A stretch of 64,000 bases of DNA, taken from assembly GCF_026342435.1 (NCBI RefSeq), contig NZ_JAPEMT010000003.1, positions 1,116,001 through 1,180,000 of the forward strand, given 5' to 3'. The translations under genes were made by a program, and so were the position numbers. Under the pieces are notes generated by a model. That model saw only the letters and a list, made by a program, of their open reading frames with translations, was not told the DNA's origin and made no database searches. The stretch comes from Streptomyces sp. NBC_00237 (lineage in GTDB: Bacteria; Actinomycetota; Actinomycetes; Streptomycetales; Streptomycetaceae). This document shows, one piece after another, positions 42,888-52,820 of this stretch (the stretch's first letter is position 1; each line of letters opens with the position of its first letter).

Positions 42888-44051
42888 GCGGGCCCCGCCG
42901 TCACGTCAGCGCGCAGGAGCGCCGCGCCCGTCTGGGCGTCCGCCACCTCCTGGCGCCCTCCCACCACGCGATGCGGATGCCGGACGTCGCGCAGGCGCTG
43001 GTCGGCCTGCACGCCACCGACCCTTCCACCGTGTTCCTGGCCGCCGCTGCCCGTACCAGCGCACCGGATATCGCGGCCATGGAGCAGGCGCTGTACGAGG
43101 AGCGGAGCCTGGAGCGGATGCTGTGCATGCGCCGCACCATGTTCGTCGTCCCCACCGGCCTCGCCCCGGTCATCGAGGCGTCCACCGCGCGGGCGATCGC
43201 CGCCAAGGAACGGGCGGCCTGCACGGTCTACCTCCGCGACGGGGCCGGCTGGAGTGCGGAGCGGTACGCAGGGGTCGAGACGGACCTCCTGGCGGCACTC
43301 GCCGCCCGCGGCGAAGCAAGTGCCGCCCAGCTTGCGGCGGATGTTCCGGCGCTGCGTGAGCAGGTGACCGTCGCACCGGGCAAGCCGTACGAGGCCCGCC
43401 AGGCGGTCTCCTCGCGCATCCTGCGGGTCCTGGCCGCCGAGGGCCGCATCCGGCGAGGCCGCCCGGGCGGACGCTTCAACTCCAACCAGTTCCGCTGGAC
43501 GCTCTCCCCGCTCGCCGAGGCTACCGAAAGGTGGGAGGCGGGTGAAGCGAAGGCGGAGCTGGCCCGCCGTTACCTGACCGCTTTCGGTCCGGTCACCGTC
43601 GAGGACCTCAAATGGTGGACCGGCTGGACCCTCACCGACAGCCGCAAAGCCGTCGCCGCCACCGGCGCCGAATCCGTCGGCCTCGACGAGGGCACCGGAT
43701 TCCTCCTGCCCGAGGACCTGGAGCCGGTCGCCGCACCGGAACCATGGGTCGCCCTGCTGCCCGGCCTGGACCCCACCGCGATGGGCTGGCGCCACCGCAG
43801 CTTCTACCTCGACGCCACCCACGTCGGCGACCTCTACGACCGCAACGGCAACATCGGCCCCACCATCTGGGCCGACGGCCGCATCATCGGCGCCTGGACC
43901 CAGCGCGCCTCCGGGCGTATCCACACCCACCTGCTCGCCGACTCCGGACCCGACACACGCCGCGCGGTGGACACCCGAGCACGGGAGCTGGCCGCCTGGC
44001 TCGGAGACCTGCGCATCACCCCGCACTACCGCACCCCGCTGGAACGCCGCC
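42884..44051 (+). CDS. AlkZ/YcaQ-like winged-helix (HTH_42) protein, 3' end cut by an insertion
   Basis: About 389 residues of a winged-helix DNA glycosylase-like protein, with RMPDVAQALVGLHATDPST, PAPEPWVALLPGLDPTAMGWR-type core (LLPGLDPTAMGW) and a C-terminal TPLERRLA. AlkZ-type enzymes unhook interstrand cross-links. The catalytic Q-x-Q position reads His43-Ala-Thr45, so glycosylase activity is uncertain. After TPLERRLA the frame runs into transposon DNA, so only the last few native residues are lost. GTG 42884 overlaps the TetR stop, coupling the two genes. Confidence 0.8.
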
Positions 44052-44201
44052 TCGCTTGGCTTTATTCACGCGTTGTGAAGCCAGTTGTTCATGGGTTTGG
44101 AAGGCACCCAGATCCACGGTCGGGTGATGTTTACGAGTTTCGAAGTCACTGTGGTGCTTGCCAGGGCAGCATCGGGATGCTCCTGGTGAAAGGTCCTGGT
44201 C

Positions 44202-45842
44202 ATGCCGCAGATGTCGAAGGTCGAGCTGTACGCGGCGATCCGGCGCGACCACCGCAGCGGCATGAAGATCCGGGAGATCGAGCGCAAGTACAACGTGTCG
44301 TGGCGCACGGTCCGCAATGCCGTGGACTCGGTCTGGCCCGCGCCGCGGAAGCAACTTCCGCCGAGGCCGACCGCGTTGGATCCGTACAAGCCGGTGATCG
44401 ACGGGATGCTCCAGGCGGATCTGGACGCGCCGCGCAAGCAGCGGCACACGATCACCCGGATCTTCCACCGCCTGGTGGAGGAACACGGCGCGGACGTCTC
44501 CTACCAGATGGTCCGGCGCTACGTCGCCGACCGGAAGCCGCAGATCCTCGTCGAGTCGGGGAAGGCCCCGGTCGAGGCGTTCGTGCCGCAGACCCACCAG
44601 CCCGGCATGGAGGCGGAGGTCGACTTCGGCGACGTGACGATCCGGCTCGCAGGCGAGCTTGTGACCTGCTATTTGTTCTCCTTCCGCCTGTCCTACTCGG
44701 GCAAGGCGGTCCATCGCGTCTTCGCGTCCTGCGGTCAGGAAGCCTTCTTCGAAGGGCACGTGCACGCGCTGCGGACGCTGGGCGGAGTGCCGCGGAGCAA
44801 GGTCCGCTACGACAACCTGAAGGCCGCCGTGGCCCGGGTGCTGGGGTTGAGCCGGGCCAGGGTGGAGGCCGACCGGTGGATCGCGTTCAGGTCGCACTTC
44901 GGGATCGAGAGCTTCTACTGCCGCCCTGGCATCGAGGGGGCCCACGAGAAGGGCGGAGTGGAGGGGCAGATCGGCTATTTCCGCCGCAACCACTTCACCC
45001 CGGTGCCCGAGGTCGACTCGCTGGCCGAGCTGAACGAACTGGTCGACCAGTGGGATCTGCACGACGGGCGGCGCCGGATCGGTTCGCGGCCGCGGACCAT
45101 CGACGAGCACTTCGAGACCGAGCGGCCGCTGCTGATGCCGTTGCCGGAGGAGCCGTTCGAGACGGGCCGGCTCTTCACTCCGAGGGTCGACCGCTACAGC
45201 CAGATCGCGGTCTGCACGAACCGGTACTCGGTGCCGGTACGGCTGATCGGCAAGCGGGTCAGAGTCGTGCTTCACGCTTCTCACCTGGTGGTTTACGACA
45301 GGAACGTGGAAGCGGCCCGGCATGAGCGTCTGATCGCGAAGGGCGCTTGCCGCCTGGATCTGGATCACTACCTGGAAGCTCTGATTCGCAAGCCGGGTGC
45401 CTTCCCCGGCGCGACCGCGCTCGAACAGGCCCGCTCTGCGGGCAAGTTCACCCCGGTCCATGACGCCTGGTGGGCTGCGGCGGTCAAGGCCCACGGAGAC
45501 ACCGCCGGGACGAGGGCGCTGATCGAGGTGCTGCTGCTGGCCCGCCACGTTTCGCACGAGCACCTGATGGCCGGCCTCGCGACGGCTCTGCGGGCCGGGG
45601 CCCTGACCGCCGACGCGGTCGCGCTGGAGGCCCGCAAGGTCGCCCAGGCCGAGGACGAGCCGGCCGGGCACCCATCGCCGACCGGGATGGGCGGTGAGGC
45701 GACCGTGACGTTTCTGCACGAATGGCGACTCGCGCATCTTCCCCCGGACACCAGGCCGCTTCCCACGGTGAACCACTACGACCAACTGCTCCGACGCCGT
45801 CGCACCAGCGGCGGTGAACATCGCGAGGGAGAAGCACAGTGA
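44202..45842 (+). CDS. istA: IS21-family transposase IstA
   Basis: The 546-residue protein has an N-terminal HTH (MKIREIERKYNVSWRTVRNA), an rve integrase core (MEAEVDFGDVTIRL, SKVRYDNLKAAVARVL, GAHEKGGVEGQIGYFRRN) with D, D and E residues, and a C-terminal beta-barrel region. Its stop overlaps the istB start. It appears intact. Confidence 0.93.
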   Translation: MPQMSKVELYAAIRRDHRSGMKIREIERKYNVSWRTVRNAVDSVWPAPRKQLPPRPTALDPYKPVIDGMLQADLDAPRKQRHTITRIFHRLVEEHGADVSYQMVRRYVADRKPQILVESGKAPVEAFVPQTHQPGMEAEVDFGDVTIRLAGELVTCYLFSFRLSYSGKAVHRVFASCGQEAFFEGHVHALRTLGGVPRSKVRYDNLKAAVARVLGLSRARVEADRWIAFRSHFGIESFYCRPGIEGAHEKGGVEGQIGYFRRNHFTPVPEVDSLAELNELVDQWDLHDGRRRIGSRPRTIDEHFETERPLLMPLPEEPFETGRLFTPRVDRYSQIAVCTNRYSVPVRLIGKRVRVVLHASHLVVYDRNVEAARHERLIAKGACRLDLDHYLEALIRKPGAFPGATALEQARSAGKFTPVHDAWWAAAVKAHGDTAGTRALIEVLLLARHVSHEHLMAGLATALRAGALTADAVALEARKVAQAEDEPAGHPSPTGMGGEATVTFLHEWRLAHLPPDTRPLPTVNHYDQLLRRRRTSGGEHREGEAQ

Positions 45843-46636
45843 CCCTGCCCCGGCAGCGAGGACTGACAGAGCAGGCCGCCAACACGGCCATCGACACCGC
45901 TTGCCGCCTGTTGCGGCTCCCATCGATCAGGAACGAGTTCTCCGACATCGCCGACCGGGCGATGAAGGACCAGATGACCTACCGCGGCTTCCTCGCGGAG
46001 CTGCTGATGGCCGAGTGCGACGACCGCTCCAGGCGTCGGTCGGAGCGGCGGATCAAGGCGGCTGGTTTCCCCCGGGACAAGTCGTTGCGGAACTTCGACT
46101 TCGACGCGAACCCGAACATCGACGCGGCCACCATCCACACCCTCGCCAGCTGCGAGTGGATCAAGAAGAGTCAGCCGCTCTGCCTGATCGGCGACTCGGG
46201 GACCGGCAAGTCGCACATGCTGATCGCTCTGGGAACCGAGGCGGCGATGGCCGGCTACCGGGTCAAGTACGTGCTGGCGACAAAGCTGGTGAACGAGCTC
46301 GTCGAGGCTGCCGACGAGAAGCAGCTGACCAAGACGATCGCCCGCTACGGGCGGGTTGATCTTTTGTGCATCGATGAGCTCGGCTACATGGAACTCGACC
46401 GCCGCGGCGCCGAACTACTTTTCCAGGTCCTGACCGAACGCGAGGAGAAGAACAGCGTCGCCATCGCCTCCAACGAGTCCTTCGGCGGCTGGACCAAGAC
46501 CTTCACCGACCCCCGCCTCTGCGCGGCCATCGTCGACCGACTCACCTTCAACGGCACCATCATCGAAACCGGCACCGACTCCTACCGCCTCGCCAGCACC
46601 CGCGCCCGAGCCGAAGCGACCGCCAAGGCCAGCTGA
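45839..46636 (+). CDS. istB: IS21-family helper ATPase IstB
   Basis: The 265-residue AAA+ protein has Walker A GDSGTGKSH, Walker B LLCIDELGYM and the sensor segment VAIASNESFGGW. It assembles on target DNA and recruits IstA. ATG 45839 overlaps the istA stop by four bases. It appears intact. Confidence 0.94.
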   Translation: MTLPRQRGLTEQAANTAIDTACRLLRLPSIRNEFSDIADRAMKDQMTYRGFLAELLMAECDDRSRRRSERRIKAAGFPRDKSLRNFDFDANPNIDAATIHTLASCEWIKKSQPLCLIGDSGTGKSHMLIALGTEAAMAGYRVKYVLATKLVNELVEAADEKQLTKTIARYGRVDLLCIDELGYMELDRRGAELLFQVLTEREEKNSVAIASNESFGGWTKTFTDPRLCAAIVDRLTFNGTIIETGTDSYRLASTRARAEATAKAS

Positions 46637-46670
46637 CACCTGCCGGTTCCGACTCGGCGGCCCGCCACCC

Positions 46671-47171
46671 TCACGGGCGGCCGGCCGCCGCGCCTCCCTT
46701 GCGCTGACGACCGTGTGCTGCTGCGTCCCGGATCTCCTCGGTGGCCGCACGGAAAGCAGGGGCCGCGTGAGCGAAGTAGTCGAAGAGAACGGCGCGTTGG
46801 TCTGGTGTGTATCGACTGAGAACCTCGGCGATCTGGCGCCGGGCAGGCCCGACCACCTTCTCAATATGGTCGAGGGAGTCGGCCACCGGCTCGACGATGA
46901 CCTTGCGTCGATCATCCGGATCGGCAGCCCGGCGGGCGAATCCGGCTCGCTCCAGGCGGTCGATCAGGCGAGTGGTCGCCCCGGTGGTGAGACCGGTACG
47001 TGCGGCCAGTTCTCCCGAGGTGAGCGTGCCTTCCAACGCGATCTGGCTGAGCGCATACCAATCGGAGGCGCTGAGCCCCACCGCTTCCGCCCCGGCCATG
47101 CCGTGGAGTCCCACAGCGTCGAGGTACTGACGGAAGACCAAGTGCTCGTCTGCCAGCGTCAGGTCTGCCAT
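46671..47171 (-). CDS. MarR-family transcriptional regulator
   Basis: The 166-residue protein has the MarR winged HTH (LTSGELAARTGLTTGATTRL, RAADPDDRRKVIVEPVA in the wing). It is divergent from a SgcJ/EcaC-like gene, and a palindrome between them (47207-47236) is its probable operator. MarR proteins usually repress stress or efflux genes and respond to small aromatic or oxidised ligands. Confidence 0.92.
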   Translation of the reverse strand: MADLTLADEHLVFRQYLDAVGLHGMAGAEAVGLSASDWYALSQIALEGTLTSGELAARTGLTTGATTRLIDRLERAGFARRAADPDDRRKVIVEPVADSLDHIEKVVGPARRQIAEVLSRYTPDQRAVLFDYFAHAAPAFRAATEEIRDAAAHGRQRKGGAAAGRP

Positions 47172-47206
47172 GTCCCTGGGTGCCCCTTGCTAGATAGCTG
47201 CACACA

Positions 47207-47236
47207 TGCAGATAATGTCTACCTGCAATATCTGCA
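47207..47236. promoter_or_regulatory. Candidate MarR operator
   Basis: Arms TGCAGATA (47207-47214) and TATCTGCA (47229-47236) form a perfect 8-bp inverted repeat with a 14-base spacer in an AT-richer stretch between the divergent genes. Confidence 0.6.
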
Positions 47237-47261
47237 TCAGTGTAACTACCTGGAGGATTCC

Positions 47262-47711
47262 ATGCCCACCACGGACGACCGGAATGCCGTCACCACGGTG
47301 ATCGCCTCACTCATCGACGCCTGGCGACGCCACGACGCCGACACGTACGGTGCGCAGTTCACGCAGGACGCCACCTACGTCACCTTCGTCGGCACGTACT
47401 ACCAGGGCCGCCGCGACATCATCGACAGCCACCGGACGCTGTTCGCCAAATTCCTCAAGGGCACACAACTCGCCGACGAGATCCTGGACATCCGCTTCTA
47501 CGGTCCAGACACCGCCGTGATCACCGGCCGCGGCGACAGCTACAAGGGCAGCAAGCCGAAGAAACTGACCAAGGTCCAGACCTACACCCTGGTCCGGGAG
47601 CAGGACGGCCAGTGGCGCATCGCGGCCTTCCACAACACCAAGCGCAAGCCGCTTATGGAGGCCATCTCCTTCAAGGCCGCCCCCGCTCTCGTCCCGGCAT
47701 CCCAGAAGTGA
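47262..47711 (+). CDS. SgcJ/EcaC-family (NTF2-like) protein
   Basis: The 149-residue protein starts MPTTDDRNAVTTVIASLIDA and has the SgcJ/EcaC fold signature (WRRHDADTYGAQFTQDATYV, GRRDIIDSHRTLF, WRIAAFHNTK). GGAGG lies upstream of the ATG. It is probably controlled by the divergent MarR gene. The reaction is unknown. Confidence 0.88.
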   Translation: MPTTDDRNAVTTVIASLIDAWRRHDADTYGAQFTQDATYVTFVGTYYQGRRDIIDSHRTLFAKFLKGTQLADEILDIRFYGPDTAVITGRGDSYKGSKPKKLTKVQTYTLVREQDGQWRIAAFHNTKRKPLMEAISFKAAPALVPASQK

Positions 47712-48422
47712 CCGATGAAGCTACAGAATGCCCCCCATGAGCAGGCGCCAGCACACTCACACCGCGCTCCTCAATCACTGCCGCATCACCGACAGCGCGC
47801 AGCGTCACCACGCAAGGGATACCCCCCCGGACGGCGGGTCGTCCCACGCTGTGACGTCATTTCTCATGAACATTCACGCCGCCGCTGACCGTCAACTGCC
47901 TCTCGAACCGGTGGACAAACGCTGTCGCCTGAAGTGAACGAAGCCACTCGCTCAGCAGGCGTGACCAACGGGTGCCCCAGACTCCTTTCGGCTTCCTACC
48001 TCGGATGAGGCACGGAGAGCGCCGCGGTGAACGAACGCAGACGGTACTGCGCGCTCCGCTGGAAGGTGATCGCATGGCGGCTGCGCGGCCTTCCGCTCCA
48101 AGGCCCGTACCCGCGTTGAGCGGGCGCGCGCCCGGGGAAGCACGCCCCAACCCTGCGTGTCCGGCCTTCCTCGAAGCGGTGCCGGGGTCGGACTGCGGCT
48201 GCGAGGCGGCCTTCCAGCGGGGTGCGGCAGTACGGGGCGATGCGCAGGTTGCCGGCTTACGCCTGTCAGCACAGGAAACGTGCTCTCGCACGTTCGTGCC
48301 GCCATTCGTCCTCAGCGGTGGAACGCAACCCGTCCTGGGCGCAGTTCGCCTGCGCTGCCCGTAGCGTTCGCGCGGACCGTCGCGCCGAGAGGGCAGGCGG
48401 CCGGTGACGCGAGGAACAGAGC
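47712..48422. other. About 700-base gap, no supported gene
   Basis: Several open frames on both strands exist but all are Arg/Pro/Ser-rich, lack ribosome sites and resemble shadow frames. No repeat, RNA gene or terminator was recognised. Confidence 0.35.
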
Positions 48423-48977
48423 ATGGCAAGCGTTGTGAAGGACCAGAAGTTCAGCATCCTCTTCGACTGGTTCGACCAGGACCGCAACGGGCAGCTCTCG
48501 GCAGGTGATCTGCGGGCCACGGCGACGGTGTTCGCCCAGGTGGCCCGGAACGAGGACCACGTCAACGTGCGCGCCATCCACGCCTCGTTCGAGCAGTGGT
48601 GGCAGCTGCTGCTCCGGTATGCCGATGCCGATGGTGACGGGCAGGTCTCGCGTCAGGAGTTCACCGCCACGATGGAAGCCAGCGTCACCACCCCCGAGCA
48701 TTTCGAGAGCGCGGTCATGGCGATCGCCGACGCCGTCATGAACGCCGCCGACACCAACACCGACGGTGTCCTCAGCCGTGACGAGTACACCCGCATGTAC
48801 GAGGTGCTGGGCGTCGCCCCCGAACTCTCCGGCCCGGCCTTCGACAGGCTCGACCTCGACGGCGACGGCGTCATCAGCCACGACGAGTACCGCACTGCCA
48901 TCGTCGACTTCTACCTCAGCAACAACCCCGAGGCGCCCGGCAACTACCTCCTGGGCCCTCTCGCCCAGCCGGCCTGA
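48423..48977 (+). CDS. Four-EF-hand calcium-binding protein (calexcitin-like)
   Basis: The 184-residue protein has four canonical EF-hand loops: DQDRNGQLSAGD, DADGDGQVSRQE, DTNTDGVLSRDE and DLDGDGVISHDE, each with Asp at position 1 and an acidic residue at 12. Such small EF-hand proteins in Streptomyces act as calcium buffers or sensors. No neighbour points to a target. The ATG at 48423 is clear. Confidence 0.93.
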   Translation: MASVVKDQKFSILFDWFDQDRNGQLSAGDLRATATVFAQVARNEDHVNVRAIHASFEQWWQLLLRYADADGDGQVSRQEFTATMEASVTTPEHFESAVMAIADAVMNAADTNTDGVLSRDEYTRMYEVLGVAPELSGPAFDRLDLDGDGVISHDEYRTAIVDFYLSNNPEAPGNYLLGPLAQPA

Positions 48978-49119
48978 CCTCTCCCGCGCGACGTCGCGCC
49001 ATACGACCGCCGTTCCGGTCCAGCACCGGGCGCCTGAGAAGCACCGGCACGTATTCTCCGTGTGATGGTGGCGAGTTGGCACCCCTTCCTGCTCTCAAGG
49101 GGGGAGGGGTGTCAGCACC

Positions 49120-49275
49120 TCAGCGGGGGAGCTGTTCGACCACGACCAAGACAGCTTGTGGCCCGCCTGTTGTGCCCAGGTCGGTGCGGTACCTGCCGTC
49201 GTCGAGCAGGGTGGGAATACCCTGGACTCCGCCGGCGCGCGGCTGCTGTGACGTAACGGCTTCTCCGGTTGAGCG
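49120..49275 (-). pseudogene. C-terminal fragment of an unknown gene
   Basis: The minus strand reads GIPTLLDDGRYRTDLGTTGG and then PQAVLVVVEQLPR before a stop at 49120. Its residue composition is protein-like, but an upstream stop at 49276-49278 leaves no usable start, so it looks like the tail of a lost gene. The family is not recognised. Confidence 0.3.
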
Positions 49276-49286
49276 TTAGGCCGATC

Positions 49287-49655
49287 ATGAGTATCCGACG
49301 AGCCACCTTCGCCTTCGCCGCCAGCACTGTGGCCGCGCTCGCCTTCGCCGCTGGCGCCACCCCGGCTCAGGCCGACGAGGGAGACCCCGGCGCCCAGGGA
49401 GTCAACGGGATTCAGATTCGTGATGAGGAGATCGAGCGGGTCGACGAAGTGCTCGTGGAGGAGAGGCTCGAAAGGCCGCGGGAGGTGCTTGCTGGGGACG
49501 ATGCGTTCGAGCGGGAGAACATCAGGGCCGACGACCTCCTCAATCGAGCCGAGGTCGACCGCCTCCGGTTTGACAATGACCAATGGCACCTCCGCCACGA
49601 TCTCCACGACGACGACGGCCCGGCGATCATTAACCAGACGAGCACCATCGTCTGA
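49287..49655 (+). CDS. Small secreted acidic protein
   Basis: The 122-residue protein has a signal peptide (MSIRRATFAFAASTVAALAF, cleavage near PAQADEG) followed by a highly charged mature part (RDEEIERVDEVLVEERLERP). No family is recognised. Its stop at 49655 directly abuts an IS30 remnant, so the original C-terminus may have been different. Confidence 0.6.
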   Translation: MSIRRATFAFAASTVAALAFAAGATPAQADEGDPGAQGVNGIQIRDEEIERVDEVLVEERLERPREVLAGDDAFERENIRADDLLNRAEVDRLRFDNDQWHLRHDLHDDDGPAIINQTSTIV

Positions 49656-49793
49656 TCAGGTCGCAAGGAGTTTGTTCAGGCGCTCGGCCGGGGTTTCCCA
49701 GTCGAGCGTTTTGCGTGGGCGGCTGTTGAGTTCGGCGACGGCCTCCAGGTGCTCGGGCGTGTGTCCGCTCAGGTCGGTGCTCTTGGGGAAGTA
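49656..49793 (-). pseudogene. C-terminal remnant of an IS30-family transposase
   Basis: The minus strand encodes YFPKSTDLSGHTPEHLEAVA and then ELNSRPRKTLDWETPAERLN ending KLLAT-stop, the characteristic C-terminus of IS30 transposases. The upstream part is missing. Confidence 0.75.
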
Positions 49794-50202
49794 AGGATCA
49801 TGGGCGAGGGTCAGTGGACGGTGGCGGAACCCGGCCTCGAAGCGCTGAACGTGCTGGCCAGCCAGGTTGTATCCGCAGCGGACGGCGACGAGAGGAAGCC
49901 CTCGGGGCCGCCTTGGCTGCTCTTCTGGACAGGGCTCGGGAGATTGGGACCCCGCTGCCCGAGGACACTCAGGAAGCCAGTGATCTGCTTCTTCCGGCGT
50001 CTGGTGCTTCTCTCGACGAAGCCCGCGAGCAGTCGGGTGACTCCGGCCTCATCCCTGGCTCGGCCGGTCGGTGGGGATCGCGCCGGTGGGGTCTCGGCCC
50101 ATGGCCGGAACTGGCTCTTTCGCTCGGCGTGGTTGATCGGCTTCGCTTGCGCACGAAGCCCGGCGCAGCGGCCGGATCGGACACAGCCACCAAGGAGTGC
50201 TC
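49794..50202. other. Gap with a possible decayed small gene before the cold-shock gene
   Basis: Two frames joined near 49892 would read VLASQVVSAADGDER and then EALGAALAALLDRAREIGTP, suggesting a frameshifted small gene. It has no start signal or known family. The last 20 bases hold the ribosome site (AAGGAG) of the cold-shock gene. Confidence 0.3.
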
Positions 50203-50409
50203 ATGGCCACCGGCGTCGTGAAATGGTTCAACAACACGAAGGGGTTCGGATTCATCACCCCGGACGATGGCGGGGAGGACCTCTTCGCCCACATGTCCTC
50301 GATCGTGACCGAGGGGTACAAGCACCTCGAAGAGAACCAGAAGGTGACCTTCGACGTGACGGACGGCCAAAAGGGAAAGCAGGCCAGCAACATCAAGCCC
50401 GTCGTCTAG
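50203..50409 (+). CDS. Cold-shock protein, CspA family
   Basis: The 68-residue protein (MATGVVKWFNNTKGFGFITP) has the RNA-binding motifs KGFGFI and DLFAHM. It acts as an RNA chaperone. AAGGAG lies five bases before the ATG at 50203. The IS630 element is inserted at the TA of its stop codon TAG, leaving the protein intact but changing everything downstream. Confidence 0.95.
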   Translation: MATGVVKWFNNTKGFGFITPDDGGEDLFAHMSSIVTEGYKHLEENQKVTFDVTDGQKGKQASNIKPVV

Positions 50410-51018
50410 AGATCTTTAATGGTGGGGGTTCTGGCCTTGCTGACGGTTGAGGTCGTGTGCGGTATGCCGGAGGTATGCGGTATGTGCGCCGTGAGGCGCT
50501 CGGTCGTATCCCCGGCTCAGCCGGGACGGACTCGGAGGGAGGTCTTTGGGCCGCCTGGCTCACCTCAATGCGAAAGCGTTCGAGGGACCGCAGCATGCCA
50601 GGGAAGTGGTGGCCGCTCGGAGGCATCCAGGGCGGTGTACTGCGAGGCCCGCGCGATATGGCCAAGGCTGGATGTGCTTGAAGCCCAATCCCCAGCGGTG
50701 TTGATGGCCTCCTGCCGGAACGATGCCTGTAACCGGTACCGCGTCATGTCCGGGCCTGGATACCGACCCCGGACAACCTCCGTGACGCAGGGCGCCGCCC
50801 AGTGAGGGTGGCTAAGGGGATGAGTGGGCGGCCTGTGTCGCGCTCGATACGTACGACGGAGACGTACCACGGGATCACCTACAGGACGCGAGTCCCATGG
50901 TGACGGAGTGCCCGTAGTAGTCGCAGGAGCAACGTCCTGCCGAGGGGCCCGGGAAAGCCGGAGCACAGGGCGAAGGGGCACAGGTGACCTTGAGGTTCGG
51001 CAGCGGGAGGTATGCGTA

Positions 51019-52812
51019 ATGCAGAGCGCCGCAACGGTGCTGGACGTCATCCGGGAACGCGGCAGGCGGGGTCTGCCGCTGGAGAGGTTGTATCGGCAGC
51101 TGTTCAACAGGGAACTGTTCCTTTTGGCCTACGGGCGCATCTACGCCAACACGGGTGCGATGACGCCGGGGGCCACCGGCGAGACCGTGGACGGTATGTC
51201 ACTGGCGAAGATCGAGAAGATCATCGGGGCTCTGCGCACCGAGACTTATCGATGGACGCCGGTCCGGCGGGTCTACATCGAGAAGAAAGGATCAGCGAAG
51301 AAGCGCCCGCTCGGTCTGCCGACCTGGAGCGACAAGATCGTCGGTGAGGTGATGCGTCTGTTGCTTGAGGCGTACTTCGAGCCGACGTTCAGCGACCGCT
51401 CCCACGGATTCCGCCCCGGCCGGGGCTGCCACACCGCATTACGCGAAGTGGCCGACACCTGGACTGGAACGCACTGGTTCATCGAGGGCGATGTCGCCGA
51501 CTGCTTCGGGAGCCTCGATCATTCGATCCTGCTCGCGACGCTGGCGGAACGCATTCACGACGGCCGGTTCCTACGGCTGGTCGACCATCTGCTCCAGGCC
51601 GGGTACTTGGAGGACTGGCGGTGGAACGCCACGCTCAGCGGGGTTCCGCAAGGAGGCGTCGCCTCCCCCGTTTTATCCAACATCTACCTGGACCGGCTCG
51701 ACCAGTTCGTCGAACAGCAACTGCTACCGGAGTACAACCGGGGCAAACGACGGAGGATCAATCCTGCCTACCACCGTCTCCAGCGCGAGATCGCTGAGGC
51801 AAAGCGGCACGGTGACCGGGAAGCGGTGCGAACCCTGCGGTTGCGCATGCGCACCCTGCCAAGCCGAGACCCTCAAGATCCCGCCTATCGGAGGCTGCGA
51901 TATTGCAGGTATGCCGACGACTGGTTGCTCGGGTTCGCCGGTCCCCGGCACGAGGCCGAGGAGATCAAGGCAAGGTTGCGGACGTTCCTGAGCGACGAAC
52001 TCAGACTCGAACTGTCCGAGTCCAAGACCCTGATCACGCACGCCGCCAGCCAGGCGGCGCGATTCCTCGGCTACGAGATCAGAACGATGCATGCCGATGA
52101 CAAGATCGAGCGGCGAGGCCGTCGCGCGATCAACGGCCGCATCGGTCTGTTCGTGCCTGGAACTGTTCTTCGGAGCACATGTGCCCGCTATCTGAAAAAG
52201 GGAAAGCCCGCCGCACGCGGGTTCCTGCTGCACGACAGCGACTACACCATCGTCGCGAAGTACGGATCCGAGTACCGCGGGCTTGTCCAGTATTACCTCC
52301 TTGCCCAGAACGTGTCTCACCTGGGCAAGCTCCGCTGGGCCATGGAGACTTCGATGCTCAAGACCCTGGCGGCGAAGCACCGCAGCACGGTCCCCAAGAT
52401 GGCCCGACGGCACAGGAACACCGTCGAGACCCAACAGGGCACCCGCGTCTGCTTCGAGGCCGTCGTCCCCCGTGACGGCGGGAGGAAACCGCTGGTCGCC
52501 CGCTTCGGCGGGATCCCCCTGACCAGACAGCGCACGGCCGTTCTCACTGACCGTCGGCCGATTATGGCCAGCACCCGGCAGAACGAGCTGATCCACCGGC
52601 TCCTCGCCGAGTGCTGCGAGATCTGCACAGCCCGGACAAGGCTGGAAGTCCACCACGTTCGCAAGCTTGCCGACCTCAACCGCCCCGGCCGCCGCGAGAA
52701 GTCAGAGTGGATACGCCTCATGGCCATGCGGCGGCGCAAGACCCTGGTGGTCTGCCGCCAGTGCCACGAGAACATCCATGCGGGACGGCCCACACCCCCT
52801 GCCCGGGCATGA
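51019..52812 (+). CDS. ltrA: Group II intron reverse transcriptase/maturase with HNH endonuclease
   Basis: The 597-residue protein has RT blocks (KKRPLGLPTWSDKIVGEVMR, SHGFRPGRGCHTAL, GDVADCFGSLDH, GVPQGGVASPVLSNIYLD) and the catalytic YADD at 298-301. A maturase region follows, and the C-terminus has an HNH nuclease (CEICTARTRLEVHHVRKL, then CRQCHENIHAG). It would splice the intron and mediate retrohoming. The ATG at 51019 is chosen by family match. All motifs look intact. Confidence 0.93.
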   Translation: MQSAATVLDVIRERGRRGLPLERLYRQLFNRELFLLAYGRIYANTGAMTPGATGETVDGMSLAKIEKIIGALRTETYRWTPVRRVYIEKKGSAKKRPLGLPTWSDKIVGEVMRLLLEAYFEPTFSDRSHGFRPGRGCHTALREVADTWTGTHWFIEGDVADCFGSLDHSILLATLAERIHDGRFLRLVDHLLQAGYLEDWRWNATLSGVPQGGVASPVLSNIYLDRLDQFVEQQLLPEYNRGKRRRINPAYHRLQREIAEAKRHGDREAVRTLRLRMRTLPSRDPQDPAYRRLRYCRYADDWLLGFAGPRHEAEEIKARLRTFLSDELRLELSESKTLITHAASQAARFLGYEIRTMHADDKIERRGRRAINGRIGLFVPGTVLRSTCARYLKKGKPAARGFLLHDSDYTIVAKYGSEYRGLVQYYLLAQNVSHLGKLRWAMETSMLKTLAAKHRSTVPKMARRHRNTVETQQGTRVCFEAVVPRDGGRKPLVARFGGIPLTRQRTAVLTDRRPIMASTRQNELIHRLLAECCEICTARTRLEVHHVRKLADLNRPGRREKSEWIRLMAMRRRKTLVVCRQCHENIHAGRPTPPARA

Positions 52813-52820
52813 TCACTGGA

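Larger units (their letters stand above)
44052..46660 (+). mobile_element. IS21-family insertion element (ends approximate)
   Basis: Adjacent istA and istB genes define an IS21-family element. The left end is placed where the AlkZ-like gene stops matching its family, and the right end just before the MarR gene. I could not find matching terminal repeats, so the limits are approximate; the left edge TGGCTTTATTCAC may belong to a different remnant. Confidence 0.65.

Noticed and set aside
44052..44070. Shared TGGCTTTATTCAC-like sequence at the IS21 left edge and (as complement) after the IS1182-like gene at 17816
   Set aside because: The match is short and one base differs in length; it is not enough to call a shared element end.
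50824..51018. N-terminal extension of the intron reverse transcriptase
   Set aside because: This part is intron RNA structure upstream of the maturase start; known proteins of the family begin near MQSAATVLD.
51019..52812. Retron or diversity-generating reverse transcriptase
   Set aside because: The HNH C-terminus, GTGCGCC start, domain V and clean exon junction identify a group II intron instead.
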